Origin: Petrosia ficiformis | Taxonomy: Eukaryota; Porifera; Demospongiae; Haplosclerida; Petrosiidae | Reading direction: 5' to 3' | NCBI GenBank assembly: GCA_947044365.1 | Contig: OX345638.1 | Location: forward strand, 9,648,201 to 9,712,200 | Length of the DNA: 64,000 nt | In this document: piece after piece, positions 11,079 through 22,446 of the stretch | Layout: each line of letters begins with the position of its first letter | Position numbering within the stretch: position 1 is the stretch's first letter | The notes under the pieces: model-generated | Told to the model about the DNA's origin: nothing | The model's input: only the letters and a program-made list of their open reading frames with translations | Databases searched by the model: none | Made by a program: the position numbers and the translations under genes

Positions 11079-11330
11079 CTAGGGTATGGACAAATAATAT
11101 ATGGATAGATACATCTAGTGTATGGGACAAATAGATAGATTAATATATGGATAGATACATCTAGAGTATGGGACAAATAGATAGATTAATATATGATAGA
11201 TACATCTAGAGTATGGGACAAATAGATAGATTAATATATGATAGATACATCTAGAGTATGGGACAAATAGATAGATTAATATATGGATAGATACATCTGG
11301 AATATGGGACAAATAGATAGATTAATATAT
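11079..11330. repeat. 45-bp minisatellite carrying copies of a synergin splice acceptor
   Basis: About five units of 45-46 bases repeat the sequence around the acceptor of the first synergin exon: each unit, read on the minus strand, contains a pyrimidine-rich tract followed by CTAG and ATGTATCTAT, as at the real exon boundary (11,079-11,080). The array ends abruptly at about 11,330, where Gypsy sequence begins. Confidence 0.85.
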
Positions 11331-11691
11331 CTACAACTGGTGTGTCGCCCGCAGAATTATTATTAGGAAGAATTCCTCATTCACATTTGGATCTGACTAA
11401 ACCTTCATTAGACTTCCATGTAAAAGAAAGTGGTTTCAAGGAAAGATCATCGAAAGGAAAGGTCCCCTTACATATATCGTTGAATTGTCTGATGGGAGAA
11501 TCATTCGTCGACATGTAGATCACATTCGTGTACGTACTTCAGAAACAGTACCTCAGACAACTGAAGATGCATTTGGTACCTTACCACCTTTCACTTCTAC
11601 TCCACCTGTTACACAGACTCCGGTTTCAGCACCTCAAATGTTACGTCATTCACAGCGAATTTCCCGGCCTCCAGATCGATACACTTACTGA
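11331..11691 (+). mobile_element. Ty3/Gypsy retrotransposon, 3' end of pol (degenerate, 5'-broken)
   Basis: The segment opens mid-gene with the conserved region after the integrase catalytic core (a GVSPAELLLGR motif). A frameshift near 11,430-11,440 leads into the integrase C-terminal tail (W-F-x-G-K-I-I, then V-E-L-S-D-G-R and the R-H-V-D-H motif), ending with a stop at 11,689-11,691. No 5' part lies next to it: sequence changes at once to the minisatellite at 11,330. The missing part is the minus-strand pol at 31,633-33,771, whose last codons adjoin these exactly. Confidence 0.9.
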
Positions 11692-11731
11692 CACCAAAAG
11701 AGAACAATGTCTCCTTTAAGGAAGGAGGAAA

Positions 11732-12000
11732 TGTGGTAACCTAAGTGAACAGACTTTTAAGTGAATTAATCACCTTGTTATTCAAATATCTTAATTTCTG
11801 TACTTTAGGTGTAAATTGGTTATCACATAGTTGTACTGTCCTTTTCATACATATACACCACAGCTGGTTACCACAGCTGTCCAGCACCTGCTCTCATGTA
11901 TTCTAGAAGTTTCTTTATGTTTTTGTATAAATATTTATTAGTTAAATCAGTTGTTGATTATCTGTAAGCAAAATCCAGTATAGTCAAGTTATTACAAACA
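11732..12000 (+). mobile_element. Gypsy 3' LTR with polypurine tract
   Basis: A purine tract (TAAGGAAGGAGGAAA, 11,717-11,731) is followed directly by TGTGGTAACC. The proposed LTR of about 269 bases starts TGT, contains a TATAAATATTT box near 11,926 and ends ACAAACA at 12,000, giving TG...CA ends. The 3' boundary is inferred, since the second LTR is not visible in the window. Confidence 0.6.
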
Positions 12001-13057
12001 TAGTGTATGATAATGCATATGTGATGTATTTGCTAGGTTATACTTGCTTTGTAGCTTGCTCTAAAGGGATGTTGAGAGAATTAATGAAAAAAGAGTTTGC
12101 TCACAGTCTTAGGTAATGCAGTAATTGGTGAGCAAGGTTGAGGCAACTGTTAAATTGCTCCAGTAGGTCAAGAAAGTTGCAAATTACCTGTATTCAGTTG
12201 CAATGAAGCTTTTGTCTTTGATGAAGTAGTGAGCCACACATATTATCAGTATAAATAATCCATGGTGGATGTAGTTGGAATAATTATAATTAGCTAGTTA
12301 ATTTTTCAAATGGCCACAGGTTGCGAAACTGTAAGTGATATATGATGTATCACTGAATATTTAATTACTGAGTTTTAATGAAGATTTAGCGCACTACAAA
12401 ATGTAGAACGTGTGTAGTATAAAAACAAAATGTAAATGTTTCATTGACTCCTACTATATATACAGTTTTGTACATAATATATGCATAAAGAAACACTCGG
12501 GTGTTTATTTCTCTTCTTGACCTCTGCACTCGGCACTAAAACTATCTTAGTCTCTTAAACTATTTTGAAACTGTTTGAAACTTTCTATACATCATTTCAA
12601 TTTTATAACTAACTACCTACCACATTTAAACTACTGTGTTATTTCCATAAGTGCAGACTGGGAGCAGACAGACTTGACAGAGGAGATGGCCAACTCCCAA
12701 TTTTCTGAAAACTGCGTGACTTATCTGCTTGGAATAAGTAGATTTCACTTACACTGCAGCTCTCTTTCAGTAGTCTTGATAAAAAATTCCAGACTAAACT
12801 GAGTAAACTCATGACCTATGAAACAATTTCTGCAACACGTATTTGGAAATGCCATGCCCAGGTGTTTAATTAAAGTCAGGCATTTATTGATGTTTCAACC
12901 TGGCATCTAATCAAGGCAGGCACTTATTCAGGAGAGGCAATTCTTTAAGCATATACGGTATATGATATCGGGTTGCTCTGCTTGCAGTAAACAGCTCAAC
13001 CCATATGTATACTCAATGTTTATACATGCTACCAGGACACAAAACAGGGTTTTTGTT
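12001..13057. other. No gene recognised
   Basis: AT-rich non-coding sequence. The piece near 12,960-13,045 (AACAGCTCAACCCATATGTA and CATGCTACCAGGACACAAA) is related in reverse to 53,925-53,995, marking one end of the duplicated block. Short reading frames here show no family resemblance. Confidence 0.5.
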
Positions 13058-13500
13058 ATTATGGCCCGTAGGGCCATCCCTATGATTGCTTTCCCACGGG
13101 TTCGAACTATATATTATATATATATATATATTTTTTTTCTTGTGTCCACTTGCGCGAGTATGTGTTGTATACGTAGTTAAGGAAGTTGCGTCATTCCCGG
13201 GGGCTCGGTCAATTAATGGGTGTGGCGTGTAAAAGAACGCGCGCTCGAGCTCTACACGAGTCTACAGACCAGCAGAAAGAAAGCTGCCTGTAGCTAAGTA
13301 GCTTACGTAGAAACTGGAACTAGTAGCTAGCTATTCTGCCTGAAATATATTCCTAAAGTTCTACAAGGTCCTTTGAAAGGTCAGGAGAGTAGATAATCAA
13401 AATAATAACTATAATAAGCTGATGTGGTTTAGGCATGATAATTCAGCCATGATTACTGAATGCTGGACACCACAAAGCAGTCATAGGGATACTTTTGTCT
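13058..13500 (+). mobile_element. MITE-like repeat family M1, copy
   Basis: Begins with GGCCCGTAGGGCCATCCCTA and CCCTATGATTGCTTT, ends with the inverse AAAGCAGTCATAGGGATAC. Internal landmarks are a TA tract, GTGTCCACTTGCGCGAGTAT, CCCGGGGGCTCGGTCAATTA and a block ending ACTGAATGCTGGACACC. Related copies lie at about 20,215, 25,598, 51,190, 59,870 and 61,055, so this is an interspersed family with inverted ends. Confidence 0.7.
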
Positions 13501-13554
13501 TCACTTAAATTTGTAAAGCAATCATAGGGATGTTTTTTTTCTCTATATACACTT

Positions 13555-13790
13555 GTCACCTTGTTCTTCCATAGGGACACTTTGGCAAAATGGCTTCTCT
13601 TGTTGGTTCAACTGCATGAAAAGAAAATTTAATCATAATACTCAAGTGCATTATAGTGAACATTGGAAGCAGTATTTTTATGGCCCACAGGGCAACCATT
13701 ATGATTGCTTTCCCAAGTCATCAAACTGTATAATGATTTATTATGCCTGCGTCATAGTAAACACAGTTGAGGACATTTTGAGGGATTGGT
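13555..13790 (+). repeat. Interspersed repeat family M2, copy
   Basis: Starts CACCTTGTTCTTCCATAG and continues with GACACTTTGGCAAAATGG, a GTTCAACTGCATGAAAAGA block and ATTGCTTTCCCAAG. Related copies are at about 17,848-18,120 (plus) and 53,690-53,890 (minus). Non-coding. Confidence 0.65.
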
Positions 13791-13877
13791 CATTCAGTTA
13801 ATGTGGATGGTGATATATTAAATATTATGCATATACCATATTCTATAGCACCAAAAAGGATGTTATAGCCTATACTT

Positions 13878-14081
13878 TCATTGCATCATTATGTGATTTT
13901 GCAGTTTTGGCATCCCTCCGGTAAAAACTCAGAAAATAATTCAATTCCTTCAAAAGAGACTGGTTTGTTTTTAAGAATCTTAGTCATTTTGCTCATAAGT
14001 ATGCAAAGCTCTCCCCTCTTTTCGTTTAAACTCGGGATGATACTTCTCAGATATCTTGTAATGACCTACACTATCATCATG
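13878..14081 (-). pseudogene. Truncated copy of the module-1 exon
   Basis: The minus strand from an AG acceptor (14,082-14,083) reads HDDSVGHYKISEKYHPEF, as in the intact exons at 19,110-18,427 and 52,647-53,333. An extra base then shifts the frame, and homology stops near 13,878, about 200 bases into a 684-base exon. It follows its own copy of the 59-nt linker exon (14,605-14,547), so it is a remnant of a further gene copy rather than a functional exon. Confidence 0.75.
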
Positions 14082-14546
14082 CTGTACATGTGGTAGGTAC
14101 ACAGTATATAATAAATTACAAAAGATGAATTTGTTATTATAATAGCATTCCATTATCACAACTATTTCACATGATTAAATTATTATTTCAAAAATGAACT
14201 TGTACACATTACAATGTTGATTTAGTTTAGAGCTGCTGGACTATGTTGGAATTACATATTGCTCTATATCTCAACTATATAGTACATGCAGTTTCCTCAG
14301 TTCTGCTTTATATTTTTATTCATATGATGCATTATAGTATGAATTAAGGTAAGAATTGTCATGAACAAAACACCAGCAGTTTGATATATATCAAGTATTG
14401 TCTTATTCTGTGCTTTGCTTTTGGCTTCAATTTTAAAGTGACATAAATGACTCATCATTTCATGTGGATATCTAATAATCTTGCCTATCATAATTATATT
14501 CTATTAGTATAATGAAATGCTGTTCTTAATTGACATAATACATTAC

Positions 14547-14605
14547 CAATTTGGGTTCTTTGGAGGGGAGAGAAGAAGGTACCTCAACTCCTGTATGTGA
14601 ATCAT
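14547..14605 (-). pseudogene. Third copy of the 59-nt linker exon
   Basis: Same length, phase and splice context as the linker exons at 19,379-19,321 and 52,117-52,175. It reads D-DSHTGVEVPSSLPSKEPKL. It leads into the truncated module-1 exon and belongs to the same broken gene copy. Confidence 0.7.
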
Positions 14606-16376
14606 CTATGATAAATAAAGTGAGGTTCATTCTTTGTCATAATATAAATTACTCGTGATAATTATTAAGGCTAGAAAGAGTATCCATCTGTTTGGTTAGT
14701 ATCTGGATCAATCTTAACTAGAATGAATACTGTTGTTATAAATTATGAATATGCTCTCAAATATGTAATGAATATTATTAGAAGATCGGCAGAATTATAT
14801 CTGAGGGAATTCAATCCTGCTATACAAGCAGTGATAAAAATATACATGATCTTCACAATTCAATATGTCTTCACATAAATTAAACAATGTTTTTATTGTA
14901 AAATTGATTGGCTAAGTTTTTTATTGAGAATACACCATCCATCCACATAGGCAATGGAACCATTGAGGGGCCAAGGGGCCAAGGGGCCCATGCCTCCCGC
15001 GAATAAATTAAATGTGAAATTCAGAGTCTATAGTGATCTCTCTTTGAGTTGTTGGCAGAGCCATCATCTCAAAAGTGCACAAGAAGGGTTCCATCTTCCA
15101 GGTATGCTACATCAGTACTACTGTTATAATGGGTTAGTCTGGTCATGTGTTGTTTACTGAACCAGTATATTATTATTTAGTGAACACTTCATTGATCATG
15201 CCCTTCATGAATAAGTAATAAGCTGGTAATTATTTTCGCAGCATGCTTTGTGCACCAACATCAAGCCCAACACCCCCACAATATGTTCTGTCTCATATGC
15301 CATCCATGGCATAGAGCGTAGCAAAGCATGGTTGACATGATCAAACACTAAGTGTCTATAGTGAAGTATAAGTTTCTTACTAATTTCATCATTTATTCAC
15401 AGGAGATACACACACTGAAAGACAATGCAATATGTCCCACATCATGTCAAATAATCTCATTGGATTGATTGCTGTTGGTTTCTTCACAGACAGTATCTAC
15501 TTTTCACTTAATCAAATATATTTTTCTCACAAGATTCTTTGTGTGAAATCAACGTAATGTAAAGTTAGCGTGCACATTTAAACTTGTGATAATAGTGACA
15601 GTTGAGTTGTGATCTGCAAAACAGTTTTTACAAAATAGTTCAGAACCTTCCTAAGCGTATTTCCAGGCTCTTGTAATAATTACTAAAGATAGTATTAAGA
15701 TAAGATCAGTTATTTTCCTGGTAATTGTTAAACTCTATGCATGGTCATCCAGATTGACTCAGTTGTGACTTATATTATACAGCAGTGTTTTTGATAAGCT
15801 CATATGGCGCACAATTGGCCCAAAGAGCTTCTTATTCGGCACTGCACAGTTCTCTCTTTGGGCCAGTGGTGCAGTTAATTATGATTATATTGTCACTAAC
15901 AGCATTACCTCTTAGTTAGTTGGCTCAAGATGTATTCTTAATGGCGCACACACTAACCATTTTTGAGCCAATTTGGCCCAAGCTTCAAAACTTATCAAAA
16001 ACTCTGTTATACAGGTTGACTGAGAGAGCAGATTAGGCTTGGAGTAAAATTTAAATTGTGACTCCTATGTAAATGGGGCATGAAGCGTAGCACATAATTT
16101 CCACCTACTATAATTATTGTTCATGAGGGGCATAGTCTATTAATATGTGTGAATACACACACATATTAATGAATATTTCTACAAAATTCTTGGTCTATAT
16201 ACAACCCAAATGAAGTTACAATTGTTCAACTGTCAGGTTAAAATAATCATAAAAAATAACATACAACAACATGTATCATATCCTCCTAAACTGCTTTAGT
16301 TAGCAAGCGAGGCCCTGAGACAAAAGCCCCCCTTGTCCAGCCCTCTCAGTGTGCCTGATATTATATCTATACATAC
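14606..16376. other. No gene recognised; contains a MITE
   Basis: Non-coding AT-rich sequence in what would be the intron between the 16,431-16,377 and 14,605-14,547 exons. It carries the hAT MITE at 15,783-16,006. Parts near 15,340-15,560 resemble 19,570-19,780, another sign of local duplication. Confidence 0.5.
15783..16006 (+). mobile_element. hAT-type MITE, copy 3
   Basis: A 224-base element begins CAGTGTTTTTGATAAG and ends CTTATCAAAAACTCTG, flanked by an exact 8-bp duplication TTATACAG (15,775-15,782 and 16,007-16,014). It is the best-preserved copy and is the same length as copy 1. Confidence 0.93.
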
Positions 16377-16431
16377 CATGTCTTCTTTTCCGGAAGAATC
16401 TCTCATCATTGCCTGTTATGCTCTGCCTCAT
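16377..16431 (-). CDS. Short Death-tail exon (gene fragment)
   Basis: A 55-nt minus-strand open stretch between AG and GT reads MRQSITGNDERFFRKRRHG and ends in phase 1. Its end resembles the exon at 48,277-48,354 (ending SSRKRRHG), and its phase suits the linker exon at 14,605. It is probably part of the broken gene copy running 16,431 to 13,878. It lies downstream of the stop codon of the unknown gene at 16,528-17,635. Confidence 0.4.
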
Positions 16432-16526
16432 CTACATAAAGAGAAGAGATAACTGTATATTAACAAGTAATGTAGGAGATTGAAAAATTTATATAGATAT
16501 CCCTTGTCTATATGTTTGATATCTAT

Positions 16527-16532
16527 TTTATT
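16527..16532 (-). terminator. Poly(A) signal overlapping a stop codon
   Basis: The minus strand reads AATAAA, with the TAA stop of the 16,528-17,635 gene inside the hexamer. A real poly(A) signal normally sits further downstream, so this may be coincidental. Confidence 0.3.
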
Positions 16533-17635
16533 TTTCCTTTTTCTCTGGTAGTTCATCCTTTCTTTGTGGTAGCTCACTCCTCAATTCATTTCTCTCAGGA
16601 ACCTTCATCTCCTGATATAACACCTCCTCTATAATGATAAATAACAATAAAGTATGATGACCTGGTCCATGCTTTGCTACAGGCTGTATGTAATACTATA
16701 ATAACTATATGAAATACATGTAATTATAAAATTCACCTTCCAGAAGTATCTCTTTAGCCTCCAGTAAAACTTCCTCTGGTTGCAATGCTTCAACATCAAC
16801 TCCCGCTAAATTCATATATAAAGTATTAATAGCACTCATTAATACACACACATATATAAACATACCGGTTTGAGATTCTACATTGATTCTTTGAATCTTT
16901 TCAATCTGCAATTTTTTTGCATGCAGTACCCTCATCATTTCAAATGATCTTTTTCTGTATGTTTCTGACAGTTCCCTCTCCCTAGATAGTTCAGCTTCCA
17001 TTCCTTTCTGAATGAACTCAGTATTATGAATAACAGATACAAGAAGTTTCAAAGGATACATTTCAATAGGAAATTGAAAATCCTGAGTGTCTACTAAATG
17101 AGTATAACATTAGATATAAAAGTCAAATGTATTCATTTGTTTAGTAAACAGAAAAGAAATGTTTACCTGATGTTGAGGTTAATGACAGAAACTTAATTTT
17201 CTGTTGTTCAGTAACTTGTAGATCATAAATTGAAAAGAAATGAGCAACTTCCAAAGCACTTGTAGATTTTAGAGCATCCAGGACAGGATCTGATTCCTGG
17301 AATGCCACAGAAGAGGATATAAGAAATTAGAAGTTGTGTGTTATATGAGTATTGAATACCTGTTTATACTGGAATTCATAATTGTCCGGACATTTTTGTT
17401 CTTTTCTAACATGTAAATCAGTTTTAGACAAGTCAGTTTCTTTCATTGCAGAAGTCAGAAGGTCATGTTCTCCTAATAGTAACTCATAATTAAAGTATGA
17501 TATTATACATGTATATTAGTATACCTGATAATGGAATAACATTTAATAATTGCCTTTCTGTAACTTCTAAACTCAGTGTATCTATGATAGATATTTTCTT
17601 GATATTCTCATGAATATGGGCATTTCGGAGAGCAT
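16528..17635 (-). CDS. Unrecognised six-exon gene with coiled coil, 5' incomplete
   Basis: Six minus-strand exons join without any phase conflict: 17635-17525, 17472-17360, 17296-17167, 17090-16866, 16805-16737, 16628-16528 (TAA), about 249 residues. I do not recognise the family. Exon 1 and exon 3 share a repeat: ALRN...IIDTLSLEVTERQLLNVIPLS and ALKS...FFSIYDLQVTEQQKIKFLSLTS, i.e. two copies of a segment of about 35 residues with a D-L-x-V-T-E-x-Q core. Exon 4 holds a charged helical stretch (EAELSRERELSETYRKRSFE, then HAKKLQIEKIQ) likely to be a coiled coil. The tail is rich in Glu and Lys. The first exon enters at phase 1 and has no start, so at least one upstream exon is missing. It lies between the module-1 exon (18,427) and the next Death-tail fragment. 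It could be a separate gene or an alternative 3' end of the Death gene. Confidence 0.6.
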
Positions 17636-17847
17636 CTATGTAAATATATTAAACAGAATATCAACGTAGCATGTCTGAAAACTCAAACAGTATAATAAAG
17701 TTAAGTACATTGGTTTTTTACACTCCCTGCCTAGATTGTGAAGTACAAAACCATTGGCTAAAGCCTAACTGCATGGGTTAATTAGCATAAAATTGTGTGT
17801 TTGTGACTATATAAAAACAATTAAGAATTTTGTAGCAATTATTTATC

Positions 17848-18120
17848 ACCTTGTTCTTCCATAGAGACACTTCGGTAAATTGTCTTCTCTTTCCAATATT
17901 CTTGTGAGTTCAACTGCACGAAAAGAGTATTTAATCATGACAATTATTGAATTGTGTTATATAAACAAGACCATTCCAATAATTGCTTTCCCATGTGTTA
18001 AAACTACATAATATATTATGTGTGTGTCACAGTAAACATCATTGAGGACATTCTAAGGAGCTTTGTCAATTCATGGTATGGAATGATATTAATAATATTG
18101 TATAGCACCAAATGGATGTT
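17848..18120 (+). repeat. Interspersed repeat family M2, copy
   Basis: Starts ATCACCTTGTTCTTCCATAG and follows the same block order as 13,555-13,790 (GACACTT, AACTGCACGAAAAGAG, ATTGCTTTCCCA, AGTAAACATCATTGAGGACA). Non-coding. Confidence 0.65.
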
Positions 18121-18426
18121 ATAACATACTATATAATACAATATAGCTGAAACATTTCATGTTAACAAACATTTCCTGCTATTCATAATTAAATTGCAAA
18201 CAACAGATTTTGTAAAACATGAATAATTTTAAGTTCATAGCACCTATTATCATTTGTAAGTACAAAAAGAGCTACAAAACCATGCAAAAGCAGATTCAGT
18301 CAAATGCCTTACAGAGCAAGAGACATAATAAGTGACATGTCTCGTTTCTATAATGAGAACTACTGTGTGTTATGATCCTAATTATATTATGCAAATATTA
18401 ACTCCATGAGCACTAATAACTCTAAC

Positions 18427-19379
18427 CTTGTCTGTTGTTTCTCTTATGATGATTGCCAATCCTCCAATGGTAACAGAATGTACTTTCTCTTTTCTCAAGT
18501 CCTCTTCGTTATCTTTTACTAGTTTTATCAGCTCTTCATGAAGATGAAGGGGAGCATAGCAGATCACAATAATGGAGTTCCCTTCATTCACCACCTTCAC
18601 CATTACATGTCTAGCGTTGTCATGAAAAGCTTTTCTGAGCAAACTTTGTATATCTTTCAGTGTCGTCTTATCTCCTTCCCATTCTAAAACAAATTTTACT
18701 TCCTCTAGATCTGATTTCAGAAGATTTTTATGTGAATGCTTCATAAAATCCTGACCATATATATGTTGTGTTTGGATCGTCTCACAGAACTCATCAATTG
18801 ATTTGTTGAATTCCTCGATGAGATGGATTGCATCTTGTAGGTCAAACTCTTTGGCAACAGCTTCAAGAAGTTTTGTGTTTGTCAAAGATGTGTAATTACA
18901 AACAACTTTCATTGCATCATTAAGTGATTCTGCTGTTTCAGCGTCCCTCCGGTAAAGACTTAGAAAATATTTCAAGTCATCTAAAGACACAGGTTTGTTT
19001 TTAAGAATCTTAGTCACTTTGCTCATAAGTATACAAAGCTCTCCCCTCTTTTCGTCAAACTCGGGATGATACTTCTCAGATATCTTGAAATGAGCTACAT
19101 TATCATCGTGCTATATATGTGGTAGGTACATAATATATAATAAATTACAAAAGATGAATTTGTTATTATAATAGCATTCCATTATTACAACTATTTCACA
19201 TGATTAATCAAAAATGAACTTGTATACAGTATTGTTGATTAAGTTGAGAGTGGTGGACTATGTTTGAATTACATATTATTGTATATTGTTTTTTAATTTA
19301 ATAGTTTATATTAACATTACCTTTTCGGGTTCTTTGGAAGGAAGAGAAGGAGGTACAACAACTTGTGTATGTAACACAT
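18427..19379 (-). CDS. Linker and module-1 exons of Death-ROC-COR-ankyrin gene A
   Basis: Two minus-strand exons. The linker exon is 19379-19321 (59 nt; D-VLHTQVVVPPSLPSKEPEK; phase 1 to 0). The module-1 exon is 19110-18427 (684 nt, phase 0 to 0; HDDNVAHFKISEKYHPEFDE). The module has a helical half (KNKPVSLDDLKYFLSLY, then SLNDAMKVV, SLTNTKLLEAVAKEFDL, and a FC motif) and a predicted alpha/beta half (VKFVLEWEGDKTTLKDIQSL, HVMVKVVNEGNSIIVICYAP, HEELIKLV, VHSVTIGGL). I know no name for this module. It has a partner of the same layout in the 34,488-35,335 exon. A GT donor follows AAG at 18,427, although the frame stays open a little further. Close to its twin at 52,117-53,333. It is on the minus strand only because it lies in the inverted segment. 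Confidence 0.75.
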
Positions 19380-20214
19380 CTATGAGAAATAAAATATAGC
19401 TTTATCATAATTTAAATTATTTGTGAGGGCTGAAATAAATAACTGGTTATTGAGGATATCCATCTGTTTGTTCAGTGTGTAGATCAATCTTTACAAGAAT
19501 GAATACTAATAAACCATCCATGGCAACAAAAACATAGAAATTAGAGTGCAGAAATAATTAACATTAACTTAATAAGTGTCTATAATGTAGTATAAATTTT
19601 TTTATTATTCTTTGTTTATTTACAGGAGATTCATACACTAAAAGACAATGCAAATTGTCACACATCATATACATTAACTGATTGCTGTTAGTTTCTTCAC
19701 TGACAGTATCTAATTTTCACTCATTCAAATACATTCTCACAAGATGTTTTGTGTAATATCAACATAATATATCATGTGATAATTAGCGTGTGAAAATGAC
19801 ACTTTTAAGCACAGTGGCCATTGAGTTTTGATATGCACAACAGTTTTTACTGATAGTGTAGAACCCTCTTAAGCATATTTGCACAGGCTCTTGTGAGTGA
19901 TGAAAAGTATAGCTTCAAGATGGGGGTAGTTACCTCCCTGTATGCAAAGAAGCTAAACTCTATGGTCGTCCGGTATTTGCAGTGATTTTCATCATTTGAC
20001 TGACTGCCAGCACTGCCAAAACAGTTCTATAGGATGTACTTAAACATCTATAAATTCACACGGCATACAGCCTGTACACATTCCAAAGTAATCAATTTGT
20101 AATAACAAAAAAGAATGTTAAATTATCAGATTTTCCATTCTTTATTATGACATGTACTTTATATACCAGTAAATTACTACTCGTAAACATTATCTAGCAA
20201 GAAAACAAGTGTAT

Positions 20215-20590
20215 ATAGAGAAAACAAGTATCCCTATGATTGCTTTATGGCTGACTTTTATCATGCCTGAAACACAACACCCTATTATAGCTATTATTTT
20301 GATTATCTACTCTCTTCACCTTTTAATGAATCTTTTAGAACTTTAGGAATATATTTCAGGTAGAATAGTTAGCTAGTAGTTCCAGTTTCTAATTCTATGT
20401 AAGCTACAAGCAGCGCTGTGTTCAAGTGCGCGATCTATTACGCGCCACGCCCATTAATTGACCGAGCCCTTAACTACGTATACAACACATACTCCGAACA
20501 AACATATAAATAATATAATAACTATTTATAAATTATATATATAGTTCGAACCCGCGGGAAAGCAATCATAGGGGTGCCCTACGGGCCATT
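20215..20590 (-). mobile_element. MITE-like repeat family M1, copy
   Basis: Bounded by TATCCCTATGATTGCTTT and GAAAGCAATCATAGGGGTGC with the CCTACGGGCCATT end, reverse to the copy at 13,058. The internal CGCGCCACGCCCATTAATTG segment is conserved. Confidence 0.65.
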
Positions 20591-21704
20591 AAAATCAGTA
20601 AACGATTGATATAGTCCCAGGATCATATTAATATTATCATAGTAACCAAATGAGGACTACAGGTAGTGCCAAGTGAGGGTAACCCACTGATGTCTCAATA
20701 AAGTATCCTTAGATATCCAGAAATTCTCATAGTCCCAAGTATTTGACGAACCTACATTTATTATAATGGAAATGAATTAAGTGTATGGGGAATGAAACAT
20801 AACAATGTCCCAGAAATTAAGAATTTCTCTTATTTATATATATTTATTTGTTCTAAAAATCACACACATATATCAGATAAAACATAAAGTGTCGCTTATT
20901 CATGTGTTTAGGTATGCACGCATATCTTGACAATCAAGTAAATGTCTGCTTAAAAATGCCTGTATTAACCTGTTGAAATATGAATAATAATATTGGTTGT
21001 AATATATGTAGATCTTTGCTGTTATGTTTGCACCTCTGATATACATGTATGTGATCTTTAAACTGTATCACACATTGCTGTAATATCCTGTGCTATGTTT
21101 GTTATCATATTCCTACATACATACTCTTCAAAATGGTCTCAAACTTATGTACAGATCAGTTCCTGCACTGTAAAAATTAATAAAATGTTATCTATTATTT
21201 TTTTTTTTTTGCCTTTGCCAAGACCATGTACATGTGTTACACATGAAGTCCGAGTGTGTTTTTGTAACATTTGTTTGCTATTCTGCAAAGAATATTTGTT
21301 CTTTTGCTAAAAAAAAACAAACATAAAAAAGTGTTATTTCAATCCTCATTCGGTTACATTAATTTCAATAGAATATTGATAATATACTATATAAAAATCA
21401 ATTACTTCTTGCTATGAAATGTTTACAAGTAGTAATTCCTTTCAGTTGATATTGAAAGTACATGCCATAATAAAGAATGGTAATAAAATAATACAACATA
21501 CTTCAAAATTGTAGTGTGTAAATCCTATAGCAATTAGATCCAGAAATGTTATTTTCTTTATTATAAGTACACATTCATGTACATACTAATTACTCAGTAA
21601 GTAATATCCTTTGTTTTCATAATAATACACCTCAAATTATACATACAATACTATGCTATAATTGCATTACTGTTTTTAATACTGTGCTACATGTACTTTA
21701 TATA

Positions 21705-21977
21705 CACTGTTAAAAATAGGGTGCTCCAGTGGTGGTTTATATTTGATACCCCTAGGGGTATGATTAGGTTGCCATGGAAACTTTTGATCTTTCAATTTAA
21801 AATACAAAGTTTCTCGAAAACTGGGTTGAGTCTGAAATTGATATCACTGTTAATTGTTGTCCTTACTGATGTATTTACAATGGATATCAAAAGACATGTG
21901 TATCACTACATTTTCTATTGTAACCCCCATGGGTATCAAATATAAACAACCACTGGAGCACCCTATTTTTAACAGTG
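21705..21977. mobile_element. Tc1/mariner-type MITE
   Basis: A 273-base element with inverted ends of about 45-50 bases (CACTGTTAAAAATAGGGTGC at the left, its complement at the right) is flanked by TA on both sides. The related sequence in the other arm (about 47,600-47,625, reverse) has the same flanks with a single TA and no element. TA target duplication indicates the Tc1/mariner superfamily. No transposase is encoded. Confidence 0.9.
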
Positions 21978-22446
21978 TACTAGTCAATATAGATTAAGAT
22001 CAAATGAAACTAGTACTTGTAAACATTACCAAACAGGAAAACAAATCAGCATTGAAGAAAATAAAACAGAATTGCATTGAAATTCCAGTAACAATTTGAA
22101 GGTTAAAATGTATTACTTTTTTCATGCCAACAAGTTACTCTCAAATGATACTAATTGCTCTTCTTGTGAGAACAAGGACATGAATACTCTCATCCTAACC
22201 CTGTCCTTGCATACATTGCCACAGTACATAAAGATAGATGAAACTGTAATTGAATCCACACAATATATGAGCAGAATCAATGAAATGTTATTATTTATAT
22301 ATACACTAAAGTTTTCATGCTAAACATTTTGTAGTCTTTGCTTCTTTGATCGTAATTCCTAATAACAATTTCAAGGACATTACTTCTGTGGATAGAAGGC
22401 CGTAGTTGTTACAGTGAAAATTTCCCAATTCTGGATGCATGCTATA

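Noticed and set aside
22096..22323. Open frame conserved in the other arm (47,322-47,552, reverse)
   Set aside because: Conservation is explained by the large duplication. The two translations differ by frame changes, and there is no start, splice or domain support.
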